A stretch of DNA of 64,000 bases. It comes from Hathewaya massiliensis. Its GTDB lineage: Bacteria > Bacillota > Clostridia > Clostridiales > Clostridiaceae. Made by a program: the position numbers and the translations under genes. This document shows, piece by piece, positions 1 to 10,045 of this stretch (its first letter is position 1; every line of letters starts with the position of its first letter). Below the pieces are notes generated by a model. That model saw only the letters and a program-made list of their open reading frames with translations. It had not been told where the DNA came from and ran no database searches. Where the stretch lies: the NCBI RefSeq assembly GCF_902143515.1, contig NZ_CABFVD010000001.1:1-64000 (forward strand). The letters run 5' to 3'.

Positions 1-119
1 TGACAGTTAAGTTATAGTGTATAAAAATACATAGTAAATGAATTAAGCCTATAACTTATGATGGCATGAAAATTGAAGTAATAGCGAGAATTTAATAGAG
101 TTTGTCCAAAATAAAGGGG

Positions 120-602
120 TTAATCCGGTTCCTGAACTGTATGGTTTGGTTCGTTTTCACCTACTAAATATGAATACCTTCTAGCTGGTGTTAAATCTAA
201 ACTAATACCCTTTTCTGTGAAAGAATAATCCAATCTTACAAAAGATAATCTCCAACTTGGCTCATCTTCACTATAAAATGCTACAATAGCAGCCTCCATG
301 CCATTGTCGTCTAAAATTTTAGAAATAAAATTTCTCTGCATACTTCTTGCTCTATCTATACTTGTATTTCTTTTTAATTCTACCGCCATTACAATCAAGT
401 TATTGTCTTCATTATCTGTATATTTAGAAACAGTATAATAAGCCTCTATATGATCGGTATATTCTTTCCATATACCTGTGTGCCTAACTTCTTTCAGCAT
501 CTCTAGCTCATTAAAAAATTCTCTTGTAAATTTTTTGAAACGCTGAATATCAAATTTATTTTCAAATGTCTCTTGCAAAATATTTATTTTAGCAATGTTC
601 AT
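120..602 (-). pseudogene. N-terminal stub of a type IIG (Eco57I-like) restriction-methylase
   Basis: The 160-residue product resembles, from memory of the family, only the extreme N-terminus of large Eco57I-type restriction-modification enzymes. The recognisable stretch runs from about residue 80 (RARSMQRNFI, AFYSEDEPSWR) to residue 150 (TPARRYSYLVGENEPNHT). Full enzymes are around 1000 residues or more, with nuclease, methylase and target-recognition parts; here the frame stops just after the GENEPNHT motif. The remaining 119 bases to the window edge show no continuation in any frame. Its ATG directly abuts the TAG of the helicase gene upstream, so the two were translationally coupled. I infer a truncated relic; a function for the short protein itself cannot be excluded. 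Confidence 0.6.
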
Positions 603-3600
603 CTATTCTGTCTCCCCCTTTTTTAGGTATGATGAAAGTATAACCTTCATATTTCCAGATAAGTTTACTTTTTTCTTTCCTTTTCTTTCTTCAAAATACT
701 TCTTTGGGATAATTTCTTGTATTTCATAGAAAATCTTTACTGGATCATCCATACCCTTTGTTTGTTTAATAATATCTTTTGAAATACCTGCTGGAACATT
801 CCCTTCTTCCCATATGTTTCTAAGTTTCTTTATTAAGGTATCTTGCTCATCTGTAAATGCTTTACACCTAGAAATAGCTCTTAGAAGTTTTATTACTTTT
901 GCATCATTACCTACCTTAGAAGTTTTTTCTGTAATAATCTCTTCCTCTTCTGTAAGAGCTATTTCAAATCCTAATTTATTTAATTCCAGATGTTCAAAAT
1001 AAATTTTTGGTGTTTTAACTTTTTTCTCATTAGGCTCCACTTCTAAATATTTCATTGCTCGTAAGAAAGAAATTTCTTCTGAATCTTTAACATCTGCCAT
1101 AAAAAACTTTTTTAATGCACCTTTTTTTAAAAATGTAACTGTTTTATCTTCTGAAATATCATTTAGTATTATTCCACTTTTTGATTTTTGAGGTAACTTT
1201 TTAATCTTTTCATAAAGCTTTTCATTATTATCTCTAACTTCTCTAATAATTTTTAAATATTTTAATTCATATGCATCATCATTTTCCTCTGCTTCAAGTA
1301 TATCCGTGCTATTTAGTTTTTTATAAAGATTATGAGATGATACTTCCTCATCCTCAGATAAATACTTAAAGTCCTCTCCTAATGTATCATGAAATGCTTG
1401 TATTTTTAGTATAATGTTTTCTTCTAATGGTAGCTCAGCATTTGCTTGAGCAGTTGGAAAAAAGTTGAAAACATAAATTTTATCATGTTCTGTTCCTACC
1501 CTATTAATACGCCCAACCCTTTGCATAATTTTTGTTGGATTCCATGGCAAATCATAATTAATAATAATGTTGCTCCTATGAAGGTTAATCCCTTCTGCAA
1601 GTACGTCTGTAGTTACTAAAAATTGAATATCATTTTTCTTTTCATATGCAAAATTAGGATTATAATTTGCTTCTATTTCTTGCCTTACAGATCGAGAACC
1701 TTGTCCACTAAAGACTAATACTTTTTCCGGATAATACTTTTCTAAATATTCTCCCACATATTCTGCTGTTTCTTTTGATTCTGTAAAAATAATAACTTTT
1801 TTATCTTTTATTTTTTCATTTATTTTTAACTCTAGCAAAAACTGTTCTTTTTTAGGGTCTTCTATAATTTCTTCCCATTGGCTTTCAAGTTCTCTCAGTA
1901 TATTCAAATCATATTTTATGGAAGGGATAAATTCTTTCTTAAAAGCTTTTATAGGATAATATTGAACAATATCTTCTTCAACTAGTCCTATAAGCTTTTC
2001 ATCATCACCATTGTCCAAAAGATCATATACATCAACTTTTTTACTAATATACAATTCACCGTCTAAGCACATTTTAAAAAATTTTTCATAGGATTTTATA
2101 AATCTATGTAAAGTTTTTTTAAATGCTTCAAAACTACTTTCTAGTCTTTTTACTAAAATCGATTTCATAAATCCTGACATATTTCTTTGAGATACTAATA
2201 GTGAAGCTACTTCTTTTGGTACATTTTCTAAATAAGTAAGTGGTTTATATCTTGCATATGTAAGATTTTTAATACTTTCTATTGTATGATTAAATACAAC
2301 TTCTATATCCTCATCGTAAGTATAAACAATCTTTTCTGGATCACCCAATTCTGGAAATTTTAATCCTTGTTTTTCTAAATCTTCTTTATAGCATTCCATA
2401 ATTTCATTACGAGTTCTTCTAATCATTACATTTCTAAGCACCTGATCTCTAATAATTTCTGAATTAGCTTTTAATGTTTCTGAATACTCCTCGGTACCTT
2501 TATCTAATTTTTTTAATTTACTATCTAAGCGATTAAAAAAAGTTTCAATATTTTTATTATTGGGTATAATAGTACTGTTATTCTTAGGCTGAAACAAATA
2601 AATTTGATTAGCTATATCACTAGAATAGTTATTTTGAGGTGTAGCGGTAATTAAAATAACTTTCTTATTATAGCAAATCTCATGAAGTTTCTGGAAACTT
2701 TCAGTTTTTTGATTTCTAAACCTATGTGCTTCATCAATAAAAACATACTTCACATTTTTCATTAAATCCTCATCTTCAAGAATACTATCTAACTTTCCTA
2801 ATGACTCAACTTTAGCAGATACTTCAAATTGTTGTAATGTTCTTTCCCAGTATTCTTTTAACACTGGTGGACATATAATTAACTTTCTTCCTTTTAACCT
2901 TTGTGCTAGCATAGCACATATAAAGGTTTTACCCAATCCAACTACATCAGCTATAAAGACCCCATTATAAGCTTTGAGTATCTTTTTAGCCTGGACTATT
3001 GCATCCGTTTGATATTGAAGCTTCATAAACCCATCTGGAAGTATTTCCTCCCATGTTTCATTTTTATCTTCATTAATTTCTTCTTTAAAATACTCATAAA
3101 GTGTTTTCAAAAATAACTCATATGGTGTAATATCTTCTCTAATCCATGTTTTTTTATTTACCGTTTCTATATATTCATCAGAAATATCTATAGAACTCTT
3201 CCATAATTCTTCAAACTTATTTAATGCAAATTCAACATCTCGACTATCCTTTAGTTCAACATTAAATTTAAGGTTATTTACAAGTCCTGCTTTTGAAAAA
3301 TTACTTGAACCTGTAATAACCGTTCCATATTGGTCTGGGATCTTTTCCATATCTTTCCTCATAATATATACTTTCGCATGTATGGGTGCCTCAGGATATA
3401 CCCTCATTTCTAGTTTTCCAGTTTGAAGCCATTTAATGAAAGTTTTAACCCCCTGCTCTACTCGATAACTGTCTTCTGAATTTTGCATTTCTTCAACTAC
3501 ATCATCTGAAAATTCATCCCTTACTTCTTTATATGACATTTCAAAAGACATTTGCTCTTCTTTAGCTTTTTCAATTATCTGAACTGTTTTTCCATCTACA

Positions 3601-3794
3601 TTTAAACCAACTAATACTCTAACCTTTTCAACATCTTTCATTGATGGATACATTAAATAAAATCCACTAGTTCTAAAATATCCTACAATCATATCGTAAA
3701 ACTGCGTATTTGATTGCAGAATATTATTAAATCGATCATAGAGATTTCGTTCTGGTTCATTTGTAAAAAAAGTTAAATCATTATGAACTCCCAC
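603..3794 (-). CDS. phospholipase D-like nuclease fused to SNF2/DEAD-type helicase
   Basis: The 1063-residue protein has an N-terminal PLD-like domain (residues about 10-200) with one HKD-type motif starting at His139 (HAKVYIMRKD) followed by GSSNFS. A superfamily 2 helicase follows: Walker A GLGKT near 286-290, DEAH near 354-357, motif III TATP near 384, and motifs V and VI (VLAEGINLHR, QRVGRINRVG) near 731-767. I chose GTG at 3794 because AAAGGAG (3803-3809) sits 8 bases upstream; a longer TTG start at 3824 lacks such a site. The gene is followed without a gap by a type IIG enzyme stub. PLD nuclease, helicase and methylase are the parts found in DISARM-like antiphage systems, so a defence role is inferred. 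It may be inactive without its partner. Confidence 0.8.
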   Translation of the reverse strand: MGVHNDLTFFTNEPERNLYDRFNNILQSNTQFYDMIVGYFRTSGFYLMYPSMKDVEKVRVLVGLNVDGKTVQIIEKAKEEQMSFEMSYKEVRDEFSDDVVEEMQNSEDSYRVEQGVKTFIKWLQTGKLEMRVYPEAPIHAKVYIMRKDMEKIPDQYGTVITGSSNFSKAGLVNNLKFNVELKDSRDVEFALNKFEELWKSSIDISDEYIETVNKKTWIREDITPYELFLKTLYEYFKEEINEDKNETWEEILPDGFMKLQYQTDAIVQAKKILKAYNGVFIADVVGLGKTFICAMLAQRLKGRKLIICPPVLKEYWERTLQQFEVSAKVESLGKLDSILEDEDLMKNVKYVFIDEAHRFRNQKTESFQKLHEICYNKKVILITATPQNNYSSDIANQIYLFQPKNNSTIIPNNKNIETFFNRLDSKLKKLDKGTEEYSETLKANSEIIRDQVLRNVMIRRTRNEIMECYKEDLEKQGLKFPELGDPEKIVYTYDEDIEVVFNHTIESIKNLTYARYKPLTYLENVPKEVASLLVSQRNMSGFMKSILVKRLESSFEAFKKTLHRFIKSYEKFFKMCLDGELYISKKVDVYDLLDNGDDEKLIGLVEEDIVQYYPIKAFKKEFIPSIKYDLNILRELESQWEEIIEDPKKEQFLLELKINEKIKDKKVIIFTESKETAEYVGEYLEKYYPEKVLVFSGQGSRSVRQEIEANYNPNFAYEKKNDIQFLVTTDVLAEGINLHRSNIIINYDLPWNPTKIMQRVGRINRVGTEHDKIYVFNFFPTAQANAELPLEENIILKIQAFHDTLGEDFKYLSEDEEVSSHNLYKKLNSTDILEAEENDDAYELKYLKIIREVRDNNEKLYEKIKKLPQKSKSGIILNDISEDKTVTFLKKGALKKFFMADVKDSEEISFLRAMKYLEVEPNEKKVKTPKIYFEHLELNKLGFEIALTEEEEIITEKTSKVGNDAKVIKLLRAISRCKAFTDEQDTLIKKLRNIWEEGNVPAGISKDIIKQTKGMDDPVKIFYEIQEIIPKKYFEERKGKKKVNLSGNMKVILSSYLKKGETE

Positions 3795-4112
3795 TGTTCT
3801 GTCTCCTTTGCTTTTTATTTCCAATTAATTCTAATATACTAATTATTACCCTAAGTGTTCTTTTATTAACAGTGTCACTCCCAAGAAAGGTCTTTAAATA
3901 GTAAATACCTTATATAAATTCCTATTGAATATTATATCATAATTTTTTCATGTTAATGTAATAAAATGAATATAGTCTAAGACTTAGGTAATATTGCCTT
4001 ACTAGGATATTTTAATACTATTGTTGGAATTATTAAAGGTGCTAAAACTTTGACGCTTACCTTTATTCTCTATTGTTTCCCTAATCTTTTCTCCTTCTTT
4101 AAATATAACTAA

Positions 4113-4150
4113 AAGCCTACAAATATAGTCTTCCCTATATTTGTAGGCTT
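4113..4150 (-). terminator. hairpin terminator downstream of rlmD
   Basis: A perfect 15-bp inverted repeat (arms 4113-4127 and 4136-4150, 8-base loop) lies 36 bases beyond the rlmD stop codon. On the minus strand it is followed by TTTTAGTTA, a modest U tract. The rest of the 392-base gap 3795-4186 holds the helicase upstream region and nothing else recognisable. Confidence 0.7.
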
Positions 4151-4186
4151 CTTCTACTTTATTATATTAAACGTATAAACGTCCAT

Positions 4187-5539
4187 TTACTTATGCAAAG
4201 ACACAATGCTTTCACAATGCCCAGTATTCGCAAACATATCCATCCCCTTAACTCTCTCTATCTTATATCCTTTTCCCACAAAATACTTTAAGTCTTCTAC
4301 CAAGGTTTTTGGGTTACAGGATACGTAGATTATGTTTTTAGGATCAAATTCTGTTACATATTTTAGTGCTACAGGATGCACTCCTGGTCTTGGAGGGTCT
4401 AGGATTATGGTGTCTGGTTTTTCTTTTAGGTTTCCTATGACTTTTGCTACGTCTCCTGCTATAAAAGTGCAGTTTTCTAGGTTGTTTAGTTTTGCATTTT
4501 CTTTTGCTGCTTCTACTGCTTCTTCTATTAGCTCTATGCCTACTACTTTTTTAGCTTTTGGTGCTACTATTTGGCCTATGGTTCCTGTGCCGCAGTATAG
4601 GTCGAATACTACTTTGTCTTCTGTATTTCCCATAAAGTCGCGTACTATGCTGTATAGTTTTTCTGCTCCTTTTGTGTTGGTTTGGAAGAAGGCAAAAGGG
4701 TTTATTTTAAATTTTAAGCCTAAAAGTTCTTCGTATATATATTCTCTTCCGTATAAAATTTCTACTCTATCTGCTTGAACTACATCGCTTAGGGAATCGT
4801 TTATAGTATGGATTACTCCTGTTAGTTTACCTTTATATTGAAGTCCTTGAAGAAGGTTTAAAAATTCGCTTAGGTCAATATCCATTTGGGATGTGGTAAC
4901 TAAGTTTACTAGGATTTCTCCTGTATTTATTCCCTTTCTTATAACAAGATTTCTTAAGTAACCTTCTCTTTTCATTATTTTATAGTAAGTTAGTGCTTTT
5001 TTTCTAAAGTATTCTATTGCTGTGCTATGTATTATTCTAAAGTCTTCATCTACTATTTCACAGCAACTGGTGTTTACTATGGAGTATCCTTTACTTTTAA
5101 CGTGCATCCCAAGGGTTAATTCTCCGCCCTTTTCCATATCTCCAAAGTTAAACTCCATTTTATTTCTATATGCAAATATTGAAGGGCTTTCTTCTACGCC
5201 TAGGTATTCAAATCCTGAAAGTCCTGCATTCTCAAATAGTTTTAAAATCTGTTCGTTTTTTAATTCTAATTGTTTTTTATAGGGAATATGTTGTGATGTA
5301 CACCCTCCACAAAGCTCTGTAACAGGGCACTTAGGTTCTATTTTATAATCTACATCTTCTAAAACCTGTACTAATTTTGCTTCTATTCTCTCACTATTTT
5401 TCTTTTTAACTGTGGCAATAACTTTTTGCCCGGGAAATGTTCCCTTAACTAAAACTTTAACACCCTCTACATTACAGACCCCCATGCCTGGAAATTCTGT
5501 TCCTTCTATAGTAAATTCATAATTCTTACCTTTTCTCAT
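4187..5539 (-). CDS. rlmD: 23S rRNA (uracil-5-)-methyltransferase, RlmD/RlmCD type
   Basis: The 450-residue SAM-dependent enzyme methylates uracil C5 in 23S rRNA. An N-terminal TRAM domain (about 5-60) is followed by the iron-sulfur cysteine motif [10 protein letters not shown] near residue 75. The C-terminal Rossmann methyltransferase shows [11 protein letters not shown] near 317, DPPRPG near 382 and the catalytic cysteine in YVSCNPKT near 404. Length and order match the family, in which Firmicutes enzymes often modify two sites. The ATG is preceded by AGGAGTG. It is a single gene with its own terminator. Confidence 0.93.
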   Translation of the reverse strand: MRKGKNYEFTIEGTEFPGMGVCNVEGVKVLVKGTFPGQKVIATVKKKNSERIEAKLVQVLEDVDYKIEPKCPVTELCGGCTSQHIPYKKQLELKNEQILKLFENAGLSGFEYLGVEESPSIFAYRNKMEFNFGDMEKGGELTLGMHVKSKGYSIVNTSCCEIVDEDFRIIHSTAIEYFRKKALTYYKIMKREGYLRNLVIRKGINTGEILVNLVTTSQMDIDLSEFLNLLQGLQYKGKLTGVIHTINDSLSDVVQADRVEILYGREYIYEELLGLKFKINPFAFFQTNTKGAEKLYSIVRDFMGNTEDKVVFDLYCGTGTIGQIVAPKAKKVVGIELIEEAVEAAKENAKLNNLENCTFIAGDVAKVIGNLKEKPDTIILDPPRPGVHPVALKYVTEFDPKNIIYVSCNPKTLVEDLKYFVGKGYKIERVKGMDMFANTGHCESIVSLHK

Positions 5540-5743
5540 GTTTTCACTCCTATGTATTTATATTATGTTTTACATTCTGTTATCAATCTCATCTACTTCT
5601 TATTATGTTTAAGAATCTACTATATTATATAATATTTTGGCTAAAAACTTAACTGTTAAGAGAAATTAATTTTAATATTTGAGCATAGCGAGTTTTAAAA
5701 CTTTAGTAATATTTACGGAATAACTAATAGAAATTCTTAGAGC

Positions 5744-5792
5744 AGTGAATCAGTGATGAGCTGACTTCATATGAACATTTAATCTAAGATAG
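5744..5792 (+). repeat. dispersed repeat, copy A
   Basis: This 49-base stretch starting AGTGAATCAGTGATGA matches a sequence between purF and purM (58641-58692) almost base for base, with one or two single-base indels. Its second half also matches 5828-5861. No coding sense was found. It could be a mobile intergenic repeat or a shared small RNA or regulatory element. Confidence 0.65.
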
Positions 5793-5827
5793 TAAACACT
5801 GCTTACAATTACGCATATTGTAAAGAG

Positions 5828-5861
5828 GACTTTCATATGAAGATTTAATCTAGGATAGCCC
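5828..5861 (+). repeat. dispersed repeat, copy B (second half only)
   Basis: GACTTTCATATGAAGATTTA and the following AATCTAGGATAGCCC resemble the second half of the repeat at 5744-5792 and of the one at 58641-58692. It sits 36 bases after copy A and just ahead of the terminator at 5871-5914. Confidence 0.6.
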
Positions 5862-5870
5862 TAAATTTAA

Positions 5871-5915
5871 AAACACTAACTAAATCCAGTAAAATTATTA
5901 GTTAGTGTTTTTTTA
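5871..5915 (+). terminator. rho-independent terminator
   Basis: AACACTAACTA (5872-5882) pairs perfectly with TAGTTAGTGTT (5899-5909) and is followed by a run of T on the plus strand. No gene ends here on that strand, so it may end a small transcript containing the two repeat copies, or belong to a gene destroyed by the adjacent insertion sequence. Confidence 0.7.
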
Positions 5916-5978
5916 TTTATTAACTTTAGTTATGCAAAATAAAAATCTAAATTGGTAATACTACCAAAAAATAAATAT

Positions 5979-6050
5979 GGCATACTTTCTCTTGCCGTGT
6001 TATATAAAAGTTACCACACAAATACAAACACGGGAGGTAAGAAGTATGCC
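5979..6050 (+). promoter_or_regulatory. hairpin sequestering the transposase ribosome binding site and start codon
   Basis: GGCATACTTT (5979-5988) pairs with GAAGTATGCC (6041-6050), which contains the ATG. CCGTG (5995-5999) pairs with CACGG (6029-6033) at the edge of the GGGAGGT ribosome site. In known elements such as IS10 and IS231 a structure like this blocks translation from transcripts that enter from outside the element. Confidence 0.65.
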
Positions 6051-7263
6051 AAGTACTAATATTGTATCCATTAATGATGAACTTTACAATTACTTAAATG
6101 ATGTAAACTATGGAATGTCTAAGCCTCAATTTAATCATTTAACCACTATTGCCAATGGATTAATTAATTTACCTGGCACTAAAACTTTATCTGAAATTGC
6201 TAAAAATGTATTGTCTTCAAAAGACAAAAGTTGTATTTACAGGTTTTTAAGCCATTCTAAATGGGACGATAGTCTTTTAAACAACAATCGAATCAATTAT
6301 TTAAACTTTTTCCTTGAACATAATATTAAACCTAAATCCGTAGGATTCTTGATTATAGATGATACTGTAAATTCCAAGGAATCTGCGAAGAAAATACAAG
6401 GACTATCTTATAATTACTCTCATACGGAAGGCAAAAATATTTGGTCACATTGTGTGGTTACTTCAAATTTTGTTGTAAATGACAAATCCATTCCTTTACA
6501 ATATAAACCTTACTATAAAAAGGAATTTTGCGAAGATTTAAAGAAAAATTTTAAATCTAAGGTTGATATTGCAAAAGATTTTATAACTTCTTTTAAAACT
6601 CCATCTAAGTGTGAAAAAATATATTGTCTTATGGATTCATGGTATACAAATAACAAATTAATAGAAGCTTCTTTAGCAAAGGGCTACCACCTAATAGGAG
6701 CAATTAAATCTAACAGAAAAATATCTCCATTAGGAATTTCGCTACAATTATCAGAATTTGAAAAATTTATTAGTCCTAACACCTTAGACCTCGTTACAGT
6801 TGAAGGTAAGGACTATAGGGTATATACCTATGAAGGTAATATTGCTAAATTCCCTTATGCTAAAGTACTTATTTGCTATGAAGTTACCGATGATGGATTC
6901 AAGAATCCAGTATATTTGCTGTCTACCGACATTTTATTAAATGCAGAAACTATAATTAAATATTATTCACACAGATGGAGTATAGAAACTTCATATAAGT
7001 ATTTAAAAAGCAATTTAGCCTTTGATAAATATAGAATGCGTAGCATTTTATCTATAGAACGATATTTTCTTATAGTATTCCTAATCTATAATTTTTTAGA
7101 ATTATTTAGAGTTAGTTACAAATACAAAGATTTTAATACTATAGGTGAAACCCAGAAGTATCTAAACAGCCTCACGGCAAAAGCACTTGTATGCTTTATA
7201 TACGAAAAATTAAAACAAAATACTAAACTAGAAGATATTTTATCAGAACTAAAAATTGCTTAA
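6046..7263 (+). CDS. IS4-superfamily DDE transposase
   Basis: The 405-residue transposase has the DDE triad in IIDDTVNS, LMDSWYT and YSHRWSIETSYKYLK. The last matches the IS4 signature Y-x2-R-x3-E-x6-K exactly. I chose ATG 6046 because GGGAGGT (6032-6038) precedes it by 7 bases; an upstream in-frame ATG at 5977 lies inside the regulatory hairpin. The frame is intact, so the element may be active. Confidence 0.92.
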   Translation: MPSTNIVSINDELYNYLNDVNYGMSKPQFNHLTTIANGLINLPGTKTLSEIAKNVLSSKDKSCIYRFLSHSKWDDSLLNNNRINYLNFFLEHNIKPKSVGFLIIDDTVNSKESAKKIQGLSYNYSHTEGKNIWSHCVVTSNFVVNDKSIPLQYKPYYKKEFCEDLKKNFKSKVDIAKDFITSFKTPSKCEKIYCLMDSWYTNNKLIEASLAKGYHLIGAIKSNRKISPLGISLQLSEFEKFISPNTLDLVTVEGKDYRVYTYEGNIAKFPYAKVLICYEVTDDGFKNPVYLLSTDILLNAETIIKYYSHRWSIETSYKYLKSNLAFDKYRMRSILSIERYFLIVFLIYNFLELFRVSYKYKDFNTIGETQKYLNSLTAKALVCFIYEKLKQNTKLEDILSELKIA

Positions 7264-7317
7264 GAAGTTTTAAAAAATGCATAAATTTAAATTGGATAAG
7301 TGTTATTATTCAGTTTG

Positions 7318-7347
7318 GATAAAATATGCTAACAAGCATATTTTATC
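7318..7347 (+). terminator. hairpin after transposase gene
   Basis: GATAAAATATGC and GCATATTTTATC form a perfect 12-bp stem with a 6-base loop, 54 bases after the transposase stop. There is no long T run beyond the stem, so terminator function is likely but not certain. Confidence 0.55.
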
Positions 7348-7431
7348 TACAATAGTTAATTTAGATTTTAAAATTGCCTAACTAAAGTTATTAAATTAAA
7401 GTCATATTAATTTCACTTCACTCTATTACTT

Positions 7432-8388
7432 TTAAACTTCTATAAATCCTTCTTTTAAAATGTTTAGATATACTTCTTCTCCTTCTTTAAAGCTTTCATT
7501 ATGTAAGTTTGTATCTTTTACTTTTATGTTATCTTCTCCAACTCTTACAACATAAAGATAATAAGAACCCATGAAGGTTTTTAAAATTATTTCTCCTTTT
7601 AAATCTCCTTTTTCTCTATGGATGCTTATGTGCTCTGGTCTTATAAATTTTGTTTTTCCATTTTTCTCTTTTATAATATTTGAACTTCCTATAAAGTCTA
7701 AGACAAAGGAATTCTTAGGGTTTAAATAAATATCTTCTGCTGTTCCTAGCTGTTCAATTTTCCCATTATTCATAACTGCAATTTTATCTCCCATACTTAG
7801 GGCTTCTTCTTGGTCATGGGTTACAAAAACCATGGTAATGTTAAATTTTCTCTGTACTTCTTTAATTTCTTCTCTAACTTTTATTCTAAGTTTTGCATCT
7901 AGATTACTTAAAGGTTCATCTAAAAGTAAGACCTTAGGATTTATTATAAGAGCTCTTGCAAGGGCTACTCTTTGTTGTTGTCCTCCGCTTAACTCATGGA
8001 TTTTCTTATTTTCGTAAGCTTCTAAACCTACTATTTTTAAATACTCTTCCCCTTTTTTTAAAGCCTCTTTTTTATTGTAACCTTGAAATTTTAGCCCATA
8101 AATTACGTTTTCTATTACATTCAAATGAGGAAAAAGTGCATAGGACTGAAATACTGTGGATACCGGTCTTTTTTCTGGAGGCAAGACACTTATATCTTCT
8201 CCTTCTATAATAACTTTTCCATTATCCGCTTTTAAAAATCCTCCTATAATTTTTAAAACTGTGGTTTTTCCACATCCTGAAGGGCCTAGTAGGCATAGAA
8301 TTTCTCCTTTTTCTATACTTAAACTTAAATTATCTACTGCCTTTTTTTCCTCAAATTCCTTAACTAAATCTTTTAGTTGAAGATACAT
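7432..8388 (-). CDS. ABC transporter ATP-binding protein (iron(III)/polyamine type)
   Basis: The 318-residue ATPase of an importer has Walker A GPSGCGKTT near 33-41, the Q loop in VFQSYALFPH, signature LSGGQQQR near 133-140, Walker B VLLLDEP near 153, and the H loop in VTHDQEEALSMGD. A C-terminal TOBE-like region (about 240-318) is typical of FbpC, PotA and PhnT relatives. Its start overlaps the permease gene by 29 bases, the last step of a three-gene operon (binding protein, fused permease, ATPase). Substrate is inferred as ferric iron from overall architecture; aminoethylphosphonate or polyamine cannot be excluded. Confidence 0.88.
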   Translation of the reverse strand: MYLQLKDLVKEFEEKKAVDNLSLSIEKGEILCLLGPSGCGKTTVLKIIGGFLKADNGKVIIEGEDISVLPPEKRPVSTVFQSYALFPHLNVIENVIYGLKFQGYNKKEALKKGEEYLKIVGLEAYENKKIHELSGGQQQRVALARALIINPKVLLLDEPLSNLDAKLRIKVREEIKEVQRKFNITMVFVTHDQEEALSMGDKIAVMNNGKIEQLGTAEDIYLNPKNSFVLDFIGSSNIIKEKNGKTKFIRPEHISIHREKGDLKGEIILKTFMGSYYLYVVRVGEDNIKVKDTNLHNESFKEGEEVYLNILKEGFIEV

Positions 8389-10045
8389 TGTTAAACTCCC
8401 TCCCCTTTAAAACTAGTTTAGAGAAAATTAAATTTATAATAAGCGTGCTTAAGATTATAATACTTGCAATGGCAGAGCCTACCCCGTAATTTCCTGTTTG
8501 TATGGCATCAAACATCTCTAAGGTTGCAACCTTTTGTCCTGGATAAACTAAGAAAATAATAGCTCCTACAGTGGTCATAGTTGCTGTAAAGTTATTTATA
8601 AATCCAATTAAAAAAGCTGTTTTAACATTTGGAAGTATTATATCTTTTATAACATAAATATTTTTAGCTCCTAAATCTCTAGCTGCATTTTCAATTTCTC
8701 TATTAATTTGAGAAATAACTGCACTACTTGTTTTAGTAGTCATTGGAAGTTGCTTAAATATACAGTTTAAAACCACAATAGTCATGGTTCCTGTAAGTTC
8801 TAATGGATATTTATTAAAGGCTAAAATATACCCAATACCAAAGAAAAATCCTGGTATTATATAAGGCAAAGTTGATATAAAGTCTATAGTCTTCATGCCT
8901 TTTATATTTCTTCTCTCTGTATAATAAGCTATGATAATTCCTAGGAAACTTCCTAAAATCCCTGTTATAAAGGAGTAAATTATACTTCTTGTAAAACTAT
9001 CTAAGCCATAGTTTTTTAGATTGTAAAAATGTTCTAGAGTAAACTGAATTTTACCTCTACTATATTTAGACAGAGAGGATAAAAATATAGTTCCATATTG
9101 AAGAATCATAATAACTACAAATAAAAAGGTTACTATGGATATTATATTTCCTAAAACTCCTCGGATTTTAAACTCAATATTTTGTGAAGATAACTTTACG
9201 CTTGCTTCAGATTTTAACTTATTTTTTTTCATATATATTCTATAAATTATAAAAACAATTAAAGCTGGTATTAAAATAAGTGAACTTATGGATGATGCCA
9301 TGGCAATATCAGCCCCAGCTATAACCCTCATATACACTTCTGTAGCTAAAACATTAAAAGCCCCTCCAATTATCATTGGTGTTCCAAAATCTGCAATGGA
9401 GCTTATAAAAGATAATAAGGAAGCAACCATTATTCCTGGCATCATTATTGGAATAAGAACCTTTCTTATGGCATAGGAAGTACTAGAGCCTAAATCCCTA
9501 GATGCCATAAGCAGATTTTTATCTACCCCATTTATTATGCCTATTAATAAAAGAGAATTTAAGGACACATTAGATACTGCCTGCATTAAAACTATTCCCT
9601 GCCATCCATAAGGGTTTAAGGTTAAACCTAAGACATAATGAGTTATAAACCCTCTTCTTCCAAATAAATTTATATAGGCTAAGGAAGATACAAAGGGTGG
9701 TGAAATCATAGTTATCATTAAAATTATAATTAATATATTTCTTATTTTTTTATTAGAAAAGCTTGCATATATGGATATGCATATAGATATACTGGTTGAA
9801 AGTATAGTAGATAAAACTCCTACAAACAAAGTATTATAGATTAATTTCTTATTATCTCTAAATAAACTTTCGTATAGACTCAAAGTAAACTTTCCCTCAA
9901 CTATGAAGCTTTCTTTAATTACACAAAACACAGGCCAAAGAACAAATAATAATACTGTTATTAGAACTAAAAACAAAAGGTTTTTTTCTAAAAAATTATC
10001 AAAAAAGGTATCCAATTTAGATACCTTTTTATATTTACTATTCAT
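8360..10045 (-). CDS. ABC transporter fused permease, iron(III) (FbpB-like) family
   Basis: The 561-residue integral membrane protein is made of two tandem permease halves, about 12 membrane spans in all. Each half carries an EAA-type loop: ASRDLGSSTSYAIRKVLIP around residue 185 and NAARDLGAKNIYVIKDIILP around 460. The fused two-domain form of about 550 residues is usual for ferric iron permeases such as FbpB and SfuB. Its ATG overlaps the stop of the binding-protein gene (TAATG), which suggests translational coupling. Confidence 0.87.
   Translation of the reverse strand: MNSKYKKVSKLDTFFDNFLEKNLLFLVLITVLLFVLWPVFCVIKESFIVEGKFTLSLYESLFRDNKKLIYNTLFVGVLSTILSTSISICISIYASFSNKKIRNILIIILMITMISPPFVSSLAYINLFGRRGFITHYVLGLTLNPYGWQGIVLMQAVSNVSLNSLLLIGIINGVDKNLLMASRDLGSSTSYAIRKVLIPIMMPGIMVASLLSFISSIADFGTPMIIGGAFNVLATEVYMRVIAGADIAMASSISSLILIPALIVFIIYRIYMKKNKLKSEASVKLSSQNIEFKIRGVLGNIISIVTFLFVVIMILQYGTIFLSSLSKYSRGKIQFTLEHFYNLKNYGLDSFTRSIIYSFITGILGSFLGIIIAYYTERRNIKGMKTIDFISTLPYIIPGFFFGIGYILAFNKYPLELTGTMTIVVLNCIFKQLPMTTKTSSAVISQINREIENAARDLGAKNIYVIKDIILPNVKTAFLIGFINNFTATMTTVGAIIFLVYPGQKVATLEMFDAIQTGNYGVGSAIASIIILSTLIINLIFSKLVLKGREFNNVSSTKRFS

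Larger units (their letters stand above)
5540..5917. other. intergenic region with two repeat copies and a plus-strand terminator
   Basis: This 378-base gap lies between rlmD and the first insertion sequence. It contains the rlmD upstream region (an AT-rich TATATTATATAAT stretch near 5621-5633 could hold its -10), two copies of a dispersed repeat and a plus-strand terminator. No coding frame was recognised. Confidence 0.6.
5923..7388 (+). mobile_element. IS4-superfamily insertion sequence (IS701-like), complete
   Basis: Imperfect terminal inverted repeats of 31 bp bound the element: 5923-5953 begins ACTTTAGTTA and 7358-7388 ends TAACTAAAGT. A 5-bp direct repeat TATTA flanks both ends (5918-5922 and 7389-7393), a plausible target duplication. 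One transposase gene fills it. A hairpin over the transposase start region and another just after its stop (7318-7329 with 7336-7347) lie inside. Confidence 0.85.

Noticed and set aside
1-119. Continuation of the restriction-methylase gene in another frame
   Set aside because: None of the three minus-strand frames restores the expected sequence after the GENEPNHT motif before the window edge.
4332-4778. Open frames on the plus strand opposite rlmD, purL, the exporter genes and others
   Set aside because: They lie wholly opposite well-recognised genes, have no ribosome site and read as serine- and phenylalanine-rich antisense of real proteins.
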